Shown in pieces: positions 1-9,831 of a stretch of 64,000 nt of DNA. Each line of letters opens with the position of its first letter. Positions within the stretch are counted from its first letter, which is position 1. The notes under the pieces are model-generated. The model searched no databases. It was not told the origin of the DNA and worked only from the letters and a program-made list of their open reading frames with translations. The position numbers were made by a program, and so were the translations under genes. This stretch comes from Streptomyces sp. HD (GTDB taxonomy: Bacteria; Actinomycetota; Actinomycetes; Streptomycetales; Streptomycetaceae), in the NCBI RefSeq assembly GCF_028369295.1, contig NZ_JAQMYP010000034.1:1-64000 (forward strand), read 5' to 3'.

Positions 1-1
1 A

Positions 2-3000
2 ACCGTCCAGGACCGCCCCGACGGACCCGAGTTGACCATCACCCTCAGTTGGCCCGGCGGCCTCCTGGACGAGGCGGCGGCGCTGGAGCTTGGCCAGCTG
101 TGGACACGTGTGCTGAACTCGCTGGCCGCGCACACGACCAGCCCGTCAGCGGGCGGCCACACCCCCTCCGACTTCCCCCTCGTCCGCCTCACCCCGCACA
201 CCGTGGCGGACCTGGAGGCCCGTGTGCCCGGCCTGGCCGACATCTGGCCCCTGTCACCGCTGCACGAAGGCATGCTCTTCCACGCGGCCTTCGACGACGA
301 AGGCCCGGACGTCTACCAGACGCAGCGACTGCTGGCCCTCGACGGCCCGCTCGACACGGCACGTCTGCGCGCCTCGTGGGAGGCGGTACTCGCCCGGCAC
401 CCGGCCTTACGGGCCGGCTTCCACGAGCAGGACTCCGGCGAGGCGGTCCAGGTCGTCGCGCGGAACGTGGAACTCCCGTGGCACGAGGCGGATCTCTCCG
501 CCCTCCCGGAGACCGAAGCCCTGGCCGAGGCCGAACGACTGGCCCGGCGCGACCTCGCGCGGCGCTTCGACCTGACGAGGCCACCGCTCCTGCGCCTCCT
601 GCTGGTCCGCCTGGGCGAGAACCGGCACCGGCTCGCCATCACCTGCCACCACATCCTCCTGGACGGCTGGTCGATGCCGATCGTCCTCAACGAGGTGTCC
701 GCCGTCTACGCGGACGGCCGTGACGCCCCGACCCTGAAGCGGGCGGCTTCCTACCGGGACTACCTGGGGTGGCTCGGCCGTCAGGACAAGGAGGCCGCGC
801 GCACCGCATGGCGGCAGGAACTGGCCGGCGCGGACGAACCGACGCTGGTCGCCCCCGCCGCCGCGGGCAACTCGCCGACGACTTCGGACGTGGTCTGGGA
901 GGAGCTGCCCCTGGAGCGGACCGCGGAGCTCACCGAGTGGGCGCGCTCGCAGGGCCTGACCGTGAACACCGTGGTGCAGGGCGCGTGGGCGCTGGTGCTC
1001 GCCCGGCTGTCCGGCCGTACGGATGTCGTCTTCGGCGGCACGGTGGCGGGCCGCCCGCCCGAGCTGCCGGACGTCGAGTCGATGGTGGGCCTGTTCATCA
1101 ACACACTCCCCGTGCGCGTACGTCTCGACGCCGACCAGCCCGTGGTGCGGATGCTCACCGACCTCCAGGAACGGCAGGCGGCACTGATCGCCCATCAACA
1201 CCTCGGTCTGCCGGGCATCCAGCAACTCGCCGGTCCCGGCGCGACGTTCGACACGATGCTGATGTTCGAGAACTACCCGCGCGGATCCGTCGCGCTCTCC
1301 GGATCCGACCGGTCGGCCGACGACGACGCGACCATCACCATCACCCGACTCCACACCGTCGCGGGCACCCACTACCCGCTCGCCGTGGGCGTCGTCCCCA
1401 CCGAGCGGCTCCGCGTGGTGGTGACCTACCGACCGGACCTCTTCGACCGGGAGCGGGCCGGCCTGATCGCCCGCCGCGTCGTATCGGTCCTGGAGGAGCT
1501 GCTGCGGAACCCATTCGCGCCCGTGGGCCGGGTGGGTGCGCTGGGCGCGGTGGAGCGGGCGGCCGTGCTGGCCAGGTCGAGCGCGGCGGCGAGCGGGGCC
1601 CCGAACGGTTCCGTACCGGAGCTGATCGCGGAGCGGGCGCGGGTGGTGCCCGACGCGATCGCGCTGACGGAGGACGACCGGTCGCTGTCGTACGGGGAGT
1701 TGTGGGCGGCGTCGGGGCGCGTGGCCTCGTACTTGGCGGGTCCTGCGGGGGTACGGCGTGGTGATCGGGTCGCGGTGGTCATGGACCGGTCGGTGGATCT
1801 GGTGCCGGTGCTGTTGGGAGTGTGGCGTGCGGGGGCGGCCTACGTCCCCGTGGACGCGGGGTCTCCGGTTGAGCGGGTGTCGCTGGTCCTGGAGGACTGT
1901 GCTCCGGCCGTGGTGCTGTGCTCGCAGGCGACGCGTGCGGTGGTGCCGGACGAGGCAGCTGCCGCACGGGTCGTGGTCGTGGACGAGCGTGCTGTCATAC
2001 GCGAGTTGACCGCAGGCGGGCCCGCACCCACCGTGCACGTCGGTCCGGCCGACGTGGCATACGTGATGTACACGTCGGGGTCCACCGGCGTGCCGAAGGG
2101 CGTGGCGGTGCCGCACGGGAGTGCCGCCGCGCTGGTCGGCGAACGCGAGTGGCACGTGGGGCCCGATGACACGGTGCTCATGTACGCACCGCACGCCTTC
2201 GACGCCTCCATGTACGAGCTGTGGGTGCCGTTGGCCGCGGGCGGGCGCGTGCTGATCGCCGAGCCCGGCATCCTCGACGCCCAGCGCATGCAGGCGTACG
2301 TCGCCGACGGCGTTACGGCCGCCTTCGTCACCGCGGGCCTGTTCCGGGCCCTGGCCGAGGAGGCACCGGAGTGCTTCGCGGGCCTGCGCGAGGTGCTGAG
2401 CGGCGGTGACGTGGTGCCCGCCGCGTCGGTGGCCCGGGTGCGGGAGGCGTGCCCGCAGCTGGCGGTCCGCAACTGCTACGGGCCGACCGAGGTGACCATG
2501 TGCGTGACCTGGCACCGGGTGCGCCCCGATGAGCCGGTGGGCTCCGTACTGCCCATCGGGGGGCCCATGCCGGGCCGCCGTACGTATGTGCTGGACGCCT
2601 TCCTCCAGCCGGTGCCGCCCGGCGTGACCGGTGAGCTGTACGCGGGCGGAGAGGGACTGGCGCTGGGGTATTGGGGCCAGGCGGGTCTGTCGGCGGAGCG
2701 GTTCGTGGCCTGTCCGTTCGTGCCGGGGGAGCGGATGTACCGGACCGGTGACCTCGTGCGCTGGACGGACGACGGCACCCTGGTCTTTGTCGGCCGTGCG
2801 GACGCGCAGGTGAAGATCCGTGGGTTCCGGGTGGAGCCGGGCGAGGTGGAGACGGCCCTCGCCGCGCATCCGTCCGTGGCCCAGGCCGTGGTCACCGCAC
2901 GGGCCGACCACACGGGAGAACTCCGGCTGACCGGATACGTCGTGCCCGAGGGCCCGGACGGTGTGGACGGCGACGACGTGCGCGCGTACGTCGCCTCACG

Positions 3001-6000
3001 GCTGCCCGACTACCTGGTCCCCACCGCCGTCCTCACGCTCGACGCCTTCCCCGTGACGAGGAACGGGAAGCTCGACCGCGCGGCCCTGCCCACACCCCAT
3101 GCCGCCGAGAAGACCGGCGGACGGCTGCCGCAGACCGAGACGGAGGCCATCCTGTGCCGGCTCATCGCCGAGTTGCTGGGGCTGGAGCGGGTCGGGGGCG
3201 ACGACAGCTTCTTCGAGCTGGGCGGCGACTCGATCACGTCGATGCAGTTGGTGGCACGCGCCCGGCGCGCGGGCCTGGTGCTGAAGGTGCAGGACGTGTT
3301 CGCCCAGGCGACCCCGGCGGGTCTCGCGGAGCTGGCGGAGGCGGCGAGCGACGACGCCGTCCCGGTCGAAGCCGACGACGGTGTGGGTGTGGTGCCGTGG
3401 ACGCCGGTGATGCGGGCGCTGGGGGAGCACGCCGCTACTCCGGAGTTCGCGCAGTGGGCCGTGGTCGGGGCACCGCCCGGGCTGGGGCTGGGGGCGCTGG
3501 CGGCCGCTCTGGGGGCAGTGCTGCAGACGCATGCGGTGCTGCGGGCGCGGGTGGGCGAGCACCTCACCCTGGTGGTCGGCGAGTCGGCCGCGGTCGCGAC
3601 GGACGCGCTCGTCACCCGCGTGGACGCGGCGGCCGGCGATCCGGACGAGGTCGCTGGCCGTGCGGCGCGTGCGGCGGTGCGGCGGCTGGATCCCGCGGCC
3701 GGGGTGATGGTGCAGGCCGTGTGGGTGGACGCCGGACCGGACCTGATGGGCCGGTTGGTGCTGATAGTGCATCACCTGGTGGTGGACGGGGTGTCCTGGC
3801 GGATCCTGCTGCCGGATCTCCGGTCCGCCTGGGAAGCGGTCACCGTCGGCCGCGCACCCGAACTCGACCCGGTGGCGACCTCGTTCCGGGGCTGGTCCGG
3901 GCTGTTGACGGAACGGGCCGCCGACCCGGCACTGACCGGTGCGCCGGACGCCTGGGCCGAGCTGGTGCACGTGCCCGACATCTGCTTGGGCGAGCGGGAG
4001 CTGGACCCGGCGCTCGACACCGCCGCCACCATGACGCAGCGGTCCTGGACCCTCCCGGCACGGGAAGCCGCCCAGCTGGTGAACACGGCGCCCGCGCTGT
4101 TCCGCTGCGGTGTGCGCGAGGTGCTGCTCGCCGCGCTGGCCGGTGCGGTGGCGCACTGGCGTCCGCAGGTCGCGAGCGGCGTGCTGGTCGACGTGGAGGG
4201 ACACGGGCGCGAACCCCTTGCCGGTACGGATCTGTCGCGCACGGTCGGCTGGTTCACCAGCACCCACCCGGTGCGGCTGGACGTCACCGGCGTAGACCTG
4301 CAAGACGCTCTGAACGGTGGTCCGGCGGCCGGTGCCCTGCTGAAGGCCGTCAAGGAACAGGTGCGCTCGGTACCCGGCGGCGACGGTCTGGGCTACGGCC
4401 TCCTGCGGTACCTCAACCCGCGGACGAGCACCGTTCTGTCCGAACGGCCCGCCGCGCAGATCGGCTTCAACTACCTGGGCCGCTTCACGACGGGTGGTCG
4501 GCAGCAGTCCACCGCCGACGAGCCCTGGCAGCTGACCGGGCAGACCGCGATCGGCGGCTCGGCCGGTCCCGACATGCCCGCCCTGCACGCCCTGGAGGCC
4601 GCCGCGACCGTCCAGGACACCCCGGACGGCCCGGTCCTGACCGTCACGCTCGGCTGGCCGACAGCCCTTCTGGACGAGACGGCGGCGGAGGGCCTCGGCC
4701 GGATCTGGCGGGACACCCTCATCGGGCTCGCGACCCACGTCGGCGACCCGGCGGCCGGCGGGCACACCCCGTCCGACTTCCCCCTCGTCCGCCTCACACC
4801 GCACACCGTGGCGCAACTGGAAACCCGGGTGCCCGGCCTGGTGGACGTCTGGCCGCTGTCGCCGCTCCAGCAGGGGCTGCTGTTCCATGCCGCATACGAC
4901 GACCAGGGCCCCGACCTCTACGAGGGTCAGCGGATCCTGGCTCTGGACGGTCCCCTGGACGTGGAGCGGCTGCGGACCTCCTGGCGGTCCCTGCTGCACC
5001 GGCACCCGATCCTGCGGGCGAGCTTCCACCGGCAGGACTCCGGCGAGGCGGTCCAGGTCGTCGCCCGGGATGTCGAACTCCCTTGGCACGAGGCCGACTT
5101 GACGGGGCTGACCGAGGCCGAGGCGCAGGCCGGGCTCGACCGGCTGGTGCGGGACGAGCGGTCGCGCCGCCTCGATGTGACCCGGGCCCCGCTGCTGCGG
5201 CTGACCCTCGTCCGGCTGGGCGAGCACCGCCACCTCCAGATCGTCACCAGCCACCACATCGTCACGGACGGCTGGTCCCTGCCGGTGCTCATCGGCGAGG
5301 TGTCCGCGATCTACGAGGCGGGCGGCGACGTACGGACCCTGCCCCCGGCGACCTCCTACCGCGACTATCTGGCCTGGCTCGGCACGCAGGACAAGGACGC
5401 GGCGCGGGATGCCTGGCGGGCCGAGTTCGCGGGGGCGGACGAGCCGACGCTCGTGGCACCCGGGGAGCAGGGCCGGGTGCCCACGGTTCCGGCGCGGGTC
5501 GCCTTCGAGTTCACGGCGGAACTCACCACCGCCGTGGCCGAGTTGGCGCGCGATCACGGGCTGACCGTGAACACGGTGGTGCAGGGTGCCTGGGCGCTGC
5601 TCCTCGCCCGGCTCGCCGGACGGACCGACGTGGTGTTCGGCGCGACGGTCGCGGGGCGGCCGGCGGAGCTGCCGCGCGTGGAGTCCATGGTCGGTCTGTT
5701 CATCAACACGCTGCCGGTGCGCGTACGGATCGACGGTGACCGGCCGGTCGCCGAACTCCTCCACGACCTCCAGCGGCGGCAGGTCGCGCTGATGGCGCAC
5801 CAGCACATCGGGATGCCCGAGATCAGGCAGCTCGCCGGTCCGGGCGCAGTCTTCGACGCTCTCTTCGTGTACGAGAACTACCCGCGCCCCCGTCTCGCCG
5901 AGCCCTCGCCCGACACCCTCACCATCCGACCCGGGGGCAAGCCGGAGGACACCGGCCACTACCCGGTCACGCTCATCGCGGTGCCGGGGGACCGGCTGCA

Positions 6001-9000
6001 CGGTGAACTCATCTACCGGCCCGAGGTGTTCGGGGCCGAGTGGGCGGAGCAGGTCACGGCTGCGCTCGGGCACGTCCTCGAACAGCTGACGGCGGATCCG
6101 GACGCCCCCGTCGGGCGCGTCGATGCGTTGAGCCCGGACCGGCGCGAGCTGGTGGTGGACACATGGAGCGGCACGCAAGCGCCGGTCGAGGCCGCGCCGC
6201 TGCCGGAACTGTTCCGACGTCAGGTACGACGGTCGCCGGACGCGGTGGCGCTGGTGTCCCGCGGTTCCGCGGCGGCCCTCTCATCGGCGACGGTCCCCTC
6301 ATCCGCGACGGTCCCCTCATCCGCGGTGGCCCTCTCAGTCGCGGCGGACGCCCCGGACATTCCGGGCGCCGCGGACCGCCCCGGCCCGGGCGAGCGCACA
6401 CTGACGTACGCCGAGTTGGAGACGGCAGCCGGGCGCCTGGCCCGCTACCTCACCGATGCGGGGGTGGGCCCGGAGGTCCGCGTCGCCGTGCTGGTGCCCC
6501 GCTCGGAGGCGATGATCGTGTCCGTGCTCGCCGTGTCCATGGCGGGCGGTGTCTTCGTCCCCGTGGACGCCGGTCACCCGGCGGACCGGGTGGCGTTCCT
6601 GCTGCGTGACTCCGACCCGGCGGTCGTGGTGTGCACCCGGCAGAACAGGGGCACGGTGCCCGACGGGTTCCGGGGACGGATCGTGGTCCTGGACGACCCG
6701 GACGTCACCGCATCCGTGGCCCGCCGCAAGGGCGGCCCTCTCGGCGAGGAGGAGCGGCGCGCGGCCCTGCGCCCGGAAAACGCCGCGTACGTCATCTACA
6801 CCTCCGGATCGACCGGCACCCCGAAGGGCGTCGTCGTCACCCACACCGGACTCGCCCACCTCGCACGGGCGCAGATCGAACGGTTCGCCGTACAACCCGA
6901 CGCACGGGTCCTGCAGTTCGCCTCGCTGAGCTTCGACGCGGCCGTCTCCGAACTGTGCATGGCCCTGCTGTCCGGCGCCTCGCTCGTGGTGCCGGACCAG
7001 GACGGGCTGCCGCCGCGGGTGACGCTCGCCGAGGCCGTGCGGGAGTGGGGCGCCACCCACGTCACCGTGCCGCCCAGCGTGCTCGGCACCGAGGAGCGTC
7101 TGCCCGCCTCCCTCAGGACGCTGGTGGTGGCCGGCGAGGCCTGCCCGCCGGCACTGGTGGACCGCTGGGCCGGTGACCGGCGGATGGTGAACGCGTACGG
7201 GCCCACCGAGGTGACCGTGTGCGCGGCGATGAGCCAACCGCTCATCCCCGGCGACGTCGACACCGTCCCCATCGGCGGCCCTCCGCCGAACGTACTCGTC
7301 TACGTCCTGGACGCCTTCCTCCACCCGCTGCCCCCGGGAGCGGTCGGCGAACTGTACGTCGCCGGCCCGGGGTTGGCCCGGGGCTACGGCGGGCGGCCCG
7401 GACCGACCGCCGAACGCTTCGTCGCCTGCCCCTTCACGCCAGGCGCCCGCATGTACCGCACCGGAGACCTCGCCCGCTGGACCGACACCGGCGAACTCGT
7501 CTTCGCGGGCCGCGCGGACGGCCAGGTCAAGGTGCGCGGCCACCGCATCGAACCCGCGGAGGTGGAGGCCGCCCTCACCGCGCACCCCGCGGTCGCACAG
7601 GCCGTGGTGATGGCCCGCGAGGACCGTCCGGGCGAGCAACGGCTCGTCGCCTACGTCGTCACACGGGCGCGGGCGGCCGGGCCCGAGCCCGGTGCGACCG
7701 GGCAGAACGTGTCGTGGTCCGACGAACTCGCCTCCGAGGTAAGGGACTTCGCCGCCACGCGGCTCCCGGACTACATGCTGCCGACCGCCTACGTCCCGCT
7801 GGCCGACCTCCCCCGCACCCCGAACGGCAAGCTCGACCGCCCCGCCCTGCCCGCCCCGGACTTCGCCGGAAGGGCACGCGGACGCGAGCCGCGTACACCC
7901 GCCGAGACCATCCTGTGCGAGGTGTTCGCCGATGTCCTCGGCCTGGAGCGGGTCGGCGCCGACGACAGCTTCTTCGAGCTGGGAGGCGACTCCATCTCCT
8001 CGATGCAGCTGTCCTCCCGGGCCCGGCAGGCCGGACTGGTCGTGACACCACGGCAGGTCTTCGAGGAGAAGACCCCCGAACGCCTCGCCGTCGTCGCGGG
8101 CACGACCCCCGCGGCCGGCCGGGCAGGTCCCGACCCCGACGACGTCGCGGTCGGCGAGGTGCCCTGGACCCCGGTCATGCGGGAACTCGGCGAGCACGCC
8201 CTCAGCCCCGGATTCGCCCAGTGGGTGGTCCTCGGCGCCCCGGCGGACCTCACCCGCGAGGTCCTGGCGGCCGGGATCGGCGCCCTGCTGACCACGCACC
8301 ACATGCTGCGTGCCCGGGTGACCGAGGACGGCCGACTCATGGTCGCCGAGGCGGCGTCGGAGTCGGAGGCGGGGGCAGAGACCGGGACCGAGGTCGGGGC
8401 CGGCACCGAGACCGGCGCTGAGACCGGCGCTGGGACCGGCGCTGGGACCGGCACTGGGACCGGCACCGAGGCCGACGCCATGGACGCGGATCGACTCGTC
8501 CTCCGTATCGACGCCCGCGACGCGACCCCGCACGGCCGCGACACTCTCGCGGACCGCGACCCAAGCGCGGACCTCGAAACCACGGCGGACCTCGACACGA
8601 TCGCCGTCCGTGCGGCACGCGAGGCCGTATCGCGGCTCGACCCCGCCACCGGCACCATGCTCCAGGCCGTCTGGGTGGACGCCGGGCCCGGGCGCGGCGG
8701 ACGCGTCGTCCTCGCCGCCCATCACCTCGCCGTAGACGGGGTGTCCTGGCGGGTGCTCGTCCCCGACCTCGCCCAGGCGTGCAGGGACGCCGCGGCCGGA
8801 CGGGAAGCCCGGCTCGAACCGGCGGTCACCTCGTTCCGGCGTTGGGCGACCCTGCTGGCCGAACAGGCCCGCACGCCCGACAGGACCGCCGAACTGCCGC
8901 AGTGGACCCGGCTGCTCGACGTCGCCGAACCCCTCCTCGGCGAGCGCGCCCCGGACCCGGCGGTCGACACGGCGGCGACCGTGCGCCACGCCTCCTGGAC

Positions 9001-9784
9001 GGTGCCCGCGCCGCAGGCGGCCACCCTGACCGCCGCCACACCGGCCCTGTTCCACTGCGGTGTGCACGAGGTGCTGCTCGCCGGTCTCGCGGCGGCCGTG
9101 GCGCAGGCCCGGGCAGACGGTGACCGTGTCCTGCTGGTCGACGTGGAGGGCCACGGCCGGGAAACGGTCGACGGCGTGGACCTGTCCCGCACGGTGGGCT
9201 GGTTCACCCGCACGCACCCGGTGCGCCTCGACCTGAGCGGCATCGACCTGGAGGACGCCCGCGCCGGGGGCCCGTCGAGCGGGTCCCTGCTGAAGGCGGT
9301 GAAGGAGCAGACACGGGAGGTGCCCGGCGACGGGCTCGGCCACGGACTGCTGCGGCACCTCAACCCGGAGACCGCCCCGTCCCTGGCCGCACTGCCGACG
9401 CCCCAGATCGGCTTCAACTACCTGGGCCGCTTCACCGCGGGAGCCCGTCAAGGGGCGCCCGGTGACTGGCAGTTGACGGGGGAGATCGGCGGCGGCGCCG
9501 ACCCTGACATGCCGTCCACGCACGCGCTGGAGGCCGGCGCCATCGTGGTGGACACTGCTGACGGACCCGAGCTCACCCTGTCCCTCGGATGGCCCCGCGG
9601 CGTGCTCGACGACGCCGCCGCCCGACGCCTCGGGCAGGCCTGGCTGGACATGCTCCGCGCGCTCGCCGCCCACACCGACGGCCCCGCCGCCGGTGGGCAC
9701 ACCCCTTCCGACTTCCCCCTGCTCGACCTGGCACAGAGCCAGATCGAGGAACTCGAAGCCGGGTTCGCCGACGACCAGGCATAG
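2..9784 (+). CDS. NRPS, 5' partial: (E)-C-A-T-E-C-A-T-E
   Basis: Large multimodular peptide synthetase; the reading frame is open to the left edge, so the N-terminus is missing. Counting from the first visible codon, the order is the end of an E domain (1-60), C (75-510, HHILLDG at 216), A (525-1020), T (Ser1077), E (HHLVVDG at 1257), C (HHIVTDG at 1751), A (2060-2615), T (Ser2664), E (HHLAVDG at 2907) and a short acidic tail that looks like a donor COM linker. All catalytic C/E motifs are intact. Specificity codes read by hand are DAYFLGCMC(K) for the first A, probably an aromatic residue but not assigned, and DASTVAAVC(K) for the second, like tyrosine or beta-hydroxytyrosine codes. Both residues should be epimerised to D, as should the one before them. 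One TTA codon lies at 407-409. Low-complexity insertions occur in the second A and second E domains. Confidence 0.95.
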   Translation, partial: TVQDRPDGPELTITLSWPGGLLDEAAALELGQLWTRVLNSLAAHTTSPSAGGHTPSDFPLVRLTPHTVADLEARVPGLADIWPLSPLHEGMLFHAAFDDEGPDVYQTQRLLALDGPLDTARLRASWEAVLARHPALRAGFHEQDSGEAVQVVARNVELPWHEADLSALPETEALAEAERLARRDLARRFDLTRPPLLRLLLVRLGENRHRLAITCHHILLDGWSMPIVLNEVSAVYADGRDAPTLKRAASYRDYLGWLGRQDKEAARTAWRQELAGADEPTLVAPAAAGNSPTTSDVVWEELPLERTAELTEWARSQGLTVNTVVQGAWALVLARLSGRTDVVFGGTVAGRPPELPDVESMVGLFINTLPVRVRLDADQPVVRMLTDLQERQAALIAHQHLGLPGIQQLAGPGATFDTMLMFENYPRGSVALSGSDRSADDDATITITRLHTVAGTHYPLAVGVVPTERLRVVVTYRPDLFDRERAGLIARRVVSVLEELLRNPFAPVGRVGALGAVERAAVLARSSAAASGAPNGSVPELIAERARVVPDAIALTEDDRSLSYGELWAASGRVASYLAGPAGVRRGDRVAVVMDRSVDLVPVLLGVWRAGAAYVPVDAGSPVERVSLVLEDCAPAVVLCSQATRAVVPDEAAAARVVVVDERAVIRELTAGGPAPTVHVGPADVAYVMYTSGSTGVPKGVAVPHGSAAALVGEREWHVGPDDTVLMYAPHAFDASMYELWVPLAAGGRVLIAEPGILDAQRMQAYVADGVTAAFVTAGLFRALAEEAPECFAGLREVLSGGDVVPAASVARVREACPQLAVRNCYGPTEVTMCVTWHRVRPDEPVGSVLPIGGPMPGRRTYVLDAFLQPVPPGVTGELYAGGEGLALGYWGQAGLSAERFVACPFVPGERMYRTGDLVRWTDDGTLVFVGRADAQVKIRGFRVEPGEVETALAAHPSVAQAVVTARADHTGELRLTGYVVPEGPDGVDGDDVRAYVASRLPDYLVPTAVLTLDAFPVTRNGKLDRAALPTPHAAEKTGGRLPQTETEAILCRLIAELLGLERVGGDDSFFELGGDSITSMQLVARARRAGLVLKVQDVFAQATPAGLAELAEAASDDAVPVEADDGVGVVPWTPVMRALGEHAATPEFAQWAVVGAPPGLGLGALAAALGAVLQTHAVLRARVGEHLTLVVGESAAVATDALVTRVDAAAGDPDEVAGRAARAAVRRLDPAAGVMVQAVWVDAGPDLMGRLVLIVHHLVVDGVSWRILLPDLRSAWEAVTVGRAPELDPVATSFRGWSGLLTERAADPALTGAPDAWAELVHVPDICLGERELDPALDTAATMTQRSWTLPAREAAQLVNTAPALFRCGVREVLLAALAGAVAHWRPQVASGVLVDVEGHGREPLAGTDLSRTVGWFTSTHPVRLDVTGVDLQDALNGGPAAGALLKAVKEQVRSVPGGDGLGYGLLRYLNPRTSTVLSERPAAQIGFNYLGRFTTGGRQQSTADEPWQLTGQTAIGGSAGPDMPALHALEAAATVQDTPDGPVLTVTLGWPTALLDETAAEGLGRIWRDTLIGLATHVGDPAAGGHTPSDFPLVRLTPHTVAQLETRVPGLVDVWPLSPLQQGLLFHAAYDDQGPDLYEGQRILALDGPLDVERLRTSWRSLLHRHPILRASFHRQDSGEAVQVVARDVELPWHEADLTGLTEAEAQAGLDRLVRDERSRRLDVTRAPLLRLTLVRLGEHRHLQIVTSHHIVTDGWSLPVLIGEVSAIYEAGGDVRTLPPATSYRDYLAWLGTQDKDAARDAWRAEFAGADEPTLVAPGEQGRVPTVPARVAFEFTAELTTAVAELARDHGLTVNTVVQGAWALLLARLAGRTDVVFGATVAGRPAELPRVESMVGLFINTLPVRVRIDGDRPVAELLHDLQRRQVALMAHQHIGMPEIRQLAGPGAVFDALFVYENYPRPRLAEPSPDTLTIRPGGKPEDTGHYPVTLIAVPGDRLHGELIYRPEVFGAEWAEQVTAALGHVLEQLTADPDAPVGRVDALSPDRRELVVDTWSGTQAPVEAAPLPELFRRQVRRSPDAVALVSRGSAAALSSATVPSSATVPSSAVALSVAADAPDIPGAADRPGPGERTLTYAELETAAGRLARYLTDAGVGPEVRVAVLVPRSEAMIVSVLAVSMAGGVFVPVDAGHPADRVAFLLRDSDPAVVVCTRQNRGTVPDGFRGRIVVLDDPDVTASVARRKGGPLGEEERRAALRPENAAYVIYTSGSTGTPKGVVVTHTGLAHLARAQIERFAVQPDARVLQFASLSFDAAVSELCMALLSGASLVVPDQDGLPPRVTLAEAVREWGATHVTVPPSVLGTEERLPASLRTLVVAGEACPPALVDRWAGDRRMVNAYGPTEVTVCAAMSQPLIPGDVDTVPIGGPPPNVLVYVLDAFLHPLPPGAVGELYVAGPGLARGYGGRPGPTAERFVACPFTPGARMYRTGDLARWTDTGELVFAGRADGQVKVRGHRIEPAEVEAALTAHPAVAQAVVMAREDRPGEQRLVAYVVTRARAAGPEPGATGQNVSWSDELASEVRDFAATRLPDYMLPTAYVPLADLPRTPNGKLDRPALPAPDFAGRARGREPRTPAETILCEVFADVLGLERVGADDSFFELGGDSISSMQLSSRARQAGLVVTPRQVFEEKTPERLAVVAGTTPAAGRAGPDPDDVAVGEVPWTPVMRELGEHALSPGFAQWVVLGAPADLTREVLAAGIGALLTTHHMLRARVTEDGRLMVAEAASESEAGAETGTEVGAGTETGAETGAGTGAGTGTGTGTEADAMDADRLVLRIDARDATPHGRDTLADRDPSADLETTADLDTIAVRAAREAVSRLDPATGTMLQAVWVDAGPGRGGRVVLAAHHLAVDGVSWRVLVPDLAQACRDAAAGREARLEPAVTSFRRWATLLAEQARTPDRTAELPQWTRLLDVAEPLLGERAPDPAVDTAATVRHASWTVPAPQAATLTAATPALFHCGVHEVLLAGLAAAVAQARADGDRVLLVDVEGHGRETVDGVDLSRTVGWFTRTHPVRLDLSGIDLEDARAGGPSSGSLLKAVKEQTREVPGDGLGHGLLRHLNPETAPSLAALPTPQIGFNYLGRFTAGARQGAPGDWQLTGEIGGGADPDMPSTHALEAGAIVVDTADGPELTLSLGWPRGVLDDAAARRLGQAWLDMLRALAAHTDGPAAGGHTPSDFPLLDLAQSQIEELEAGFADDQA

Positions 9785-9831
9785 GCCCTGTCCAGGACCT
9801 GCCCGACCACGCCCCGCCGAGGAGAGAAGCG

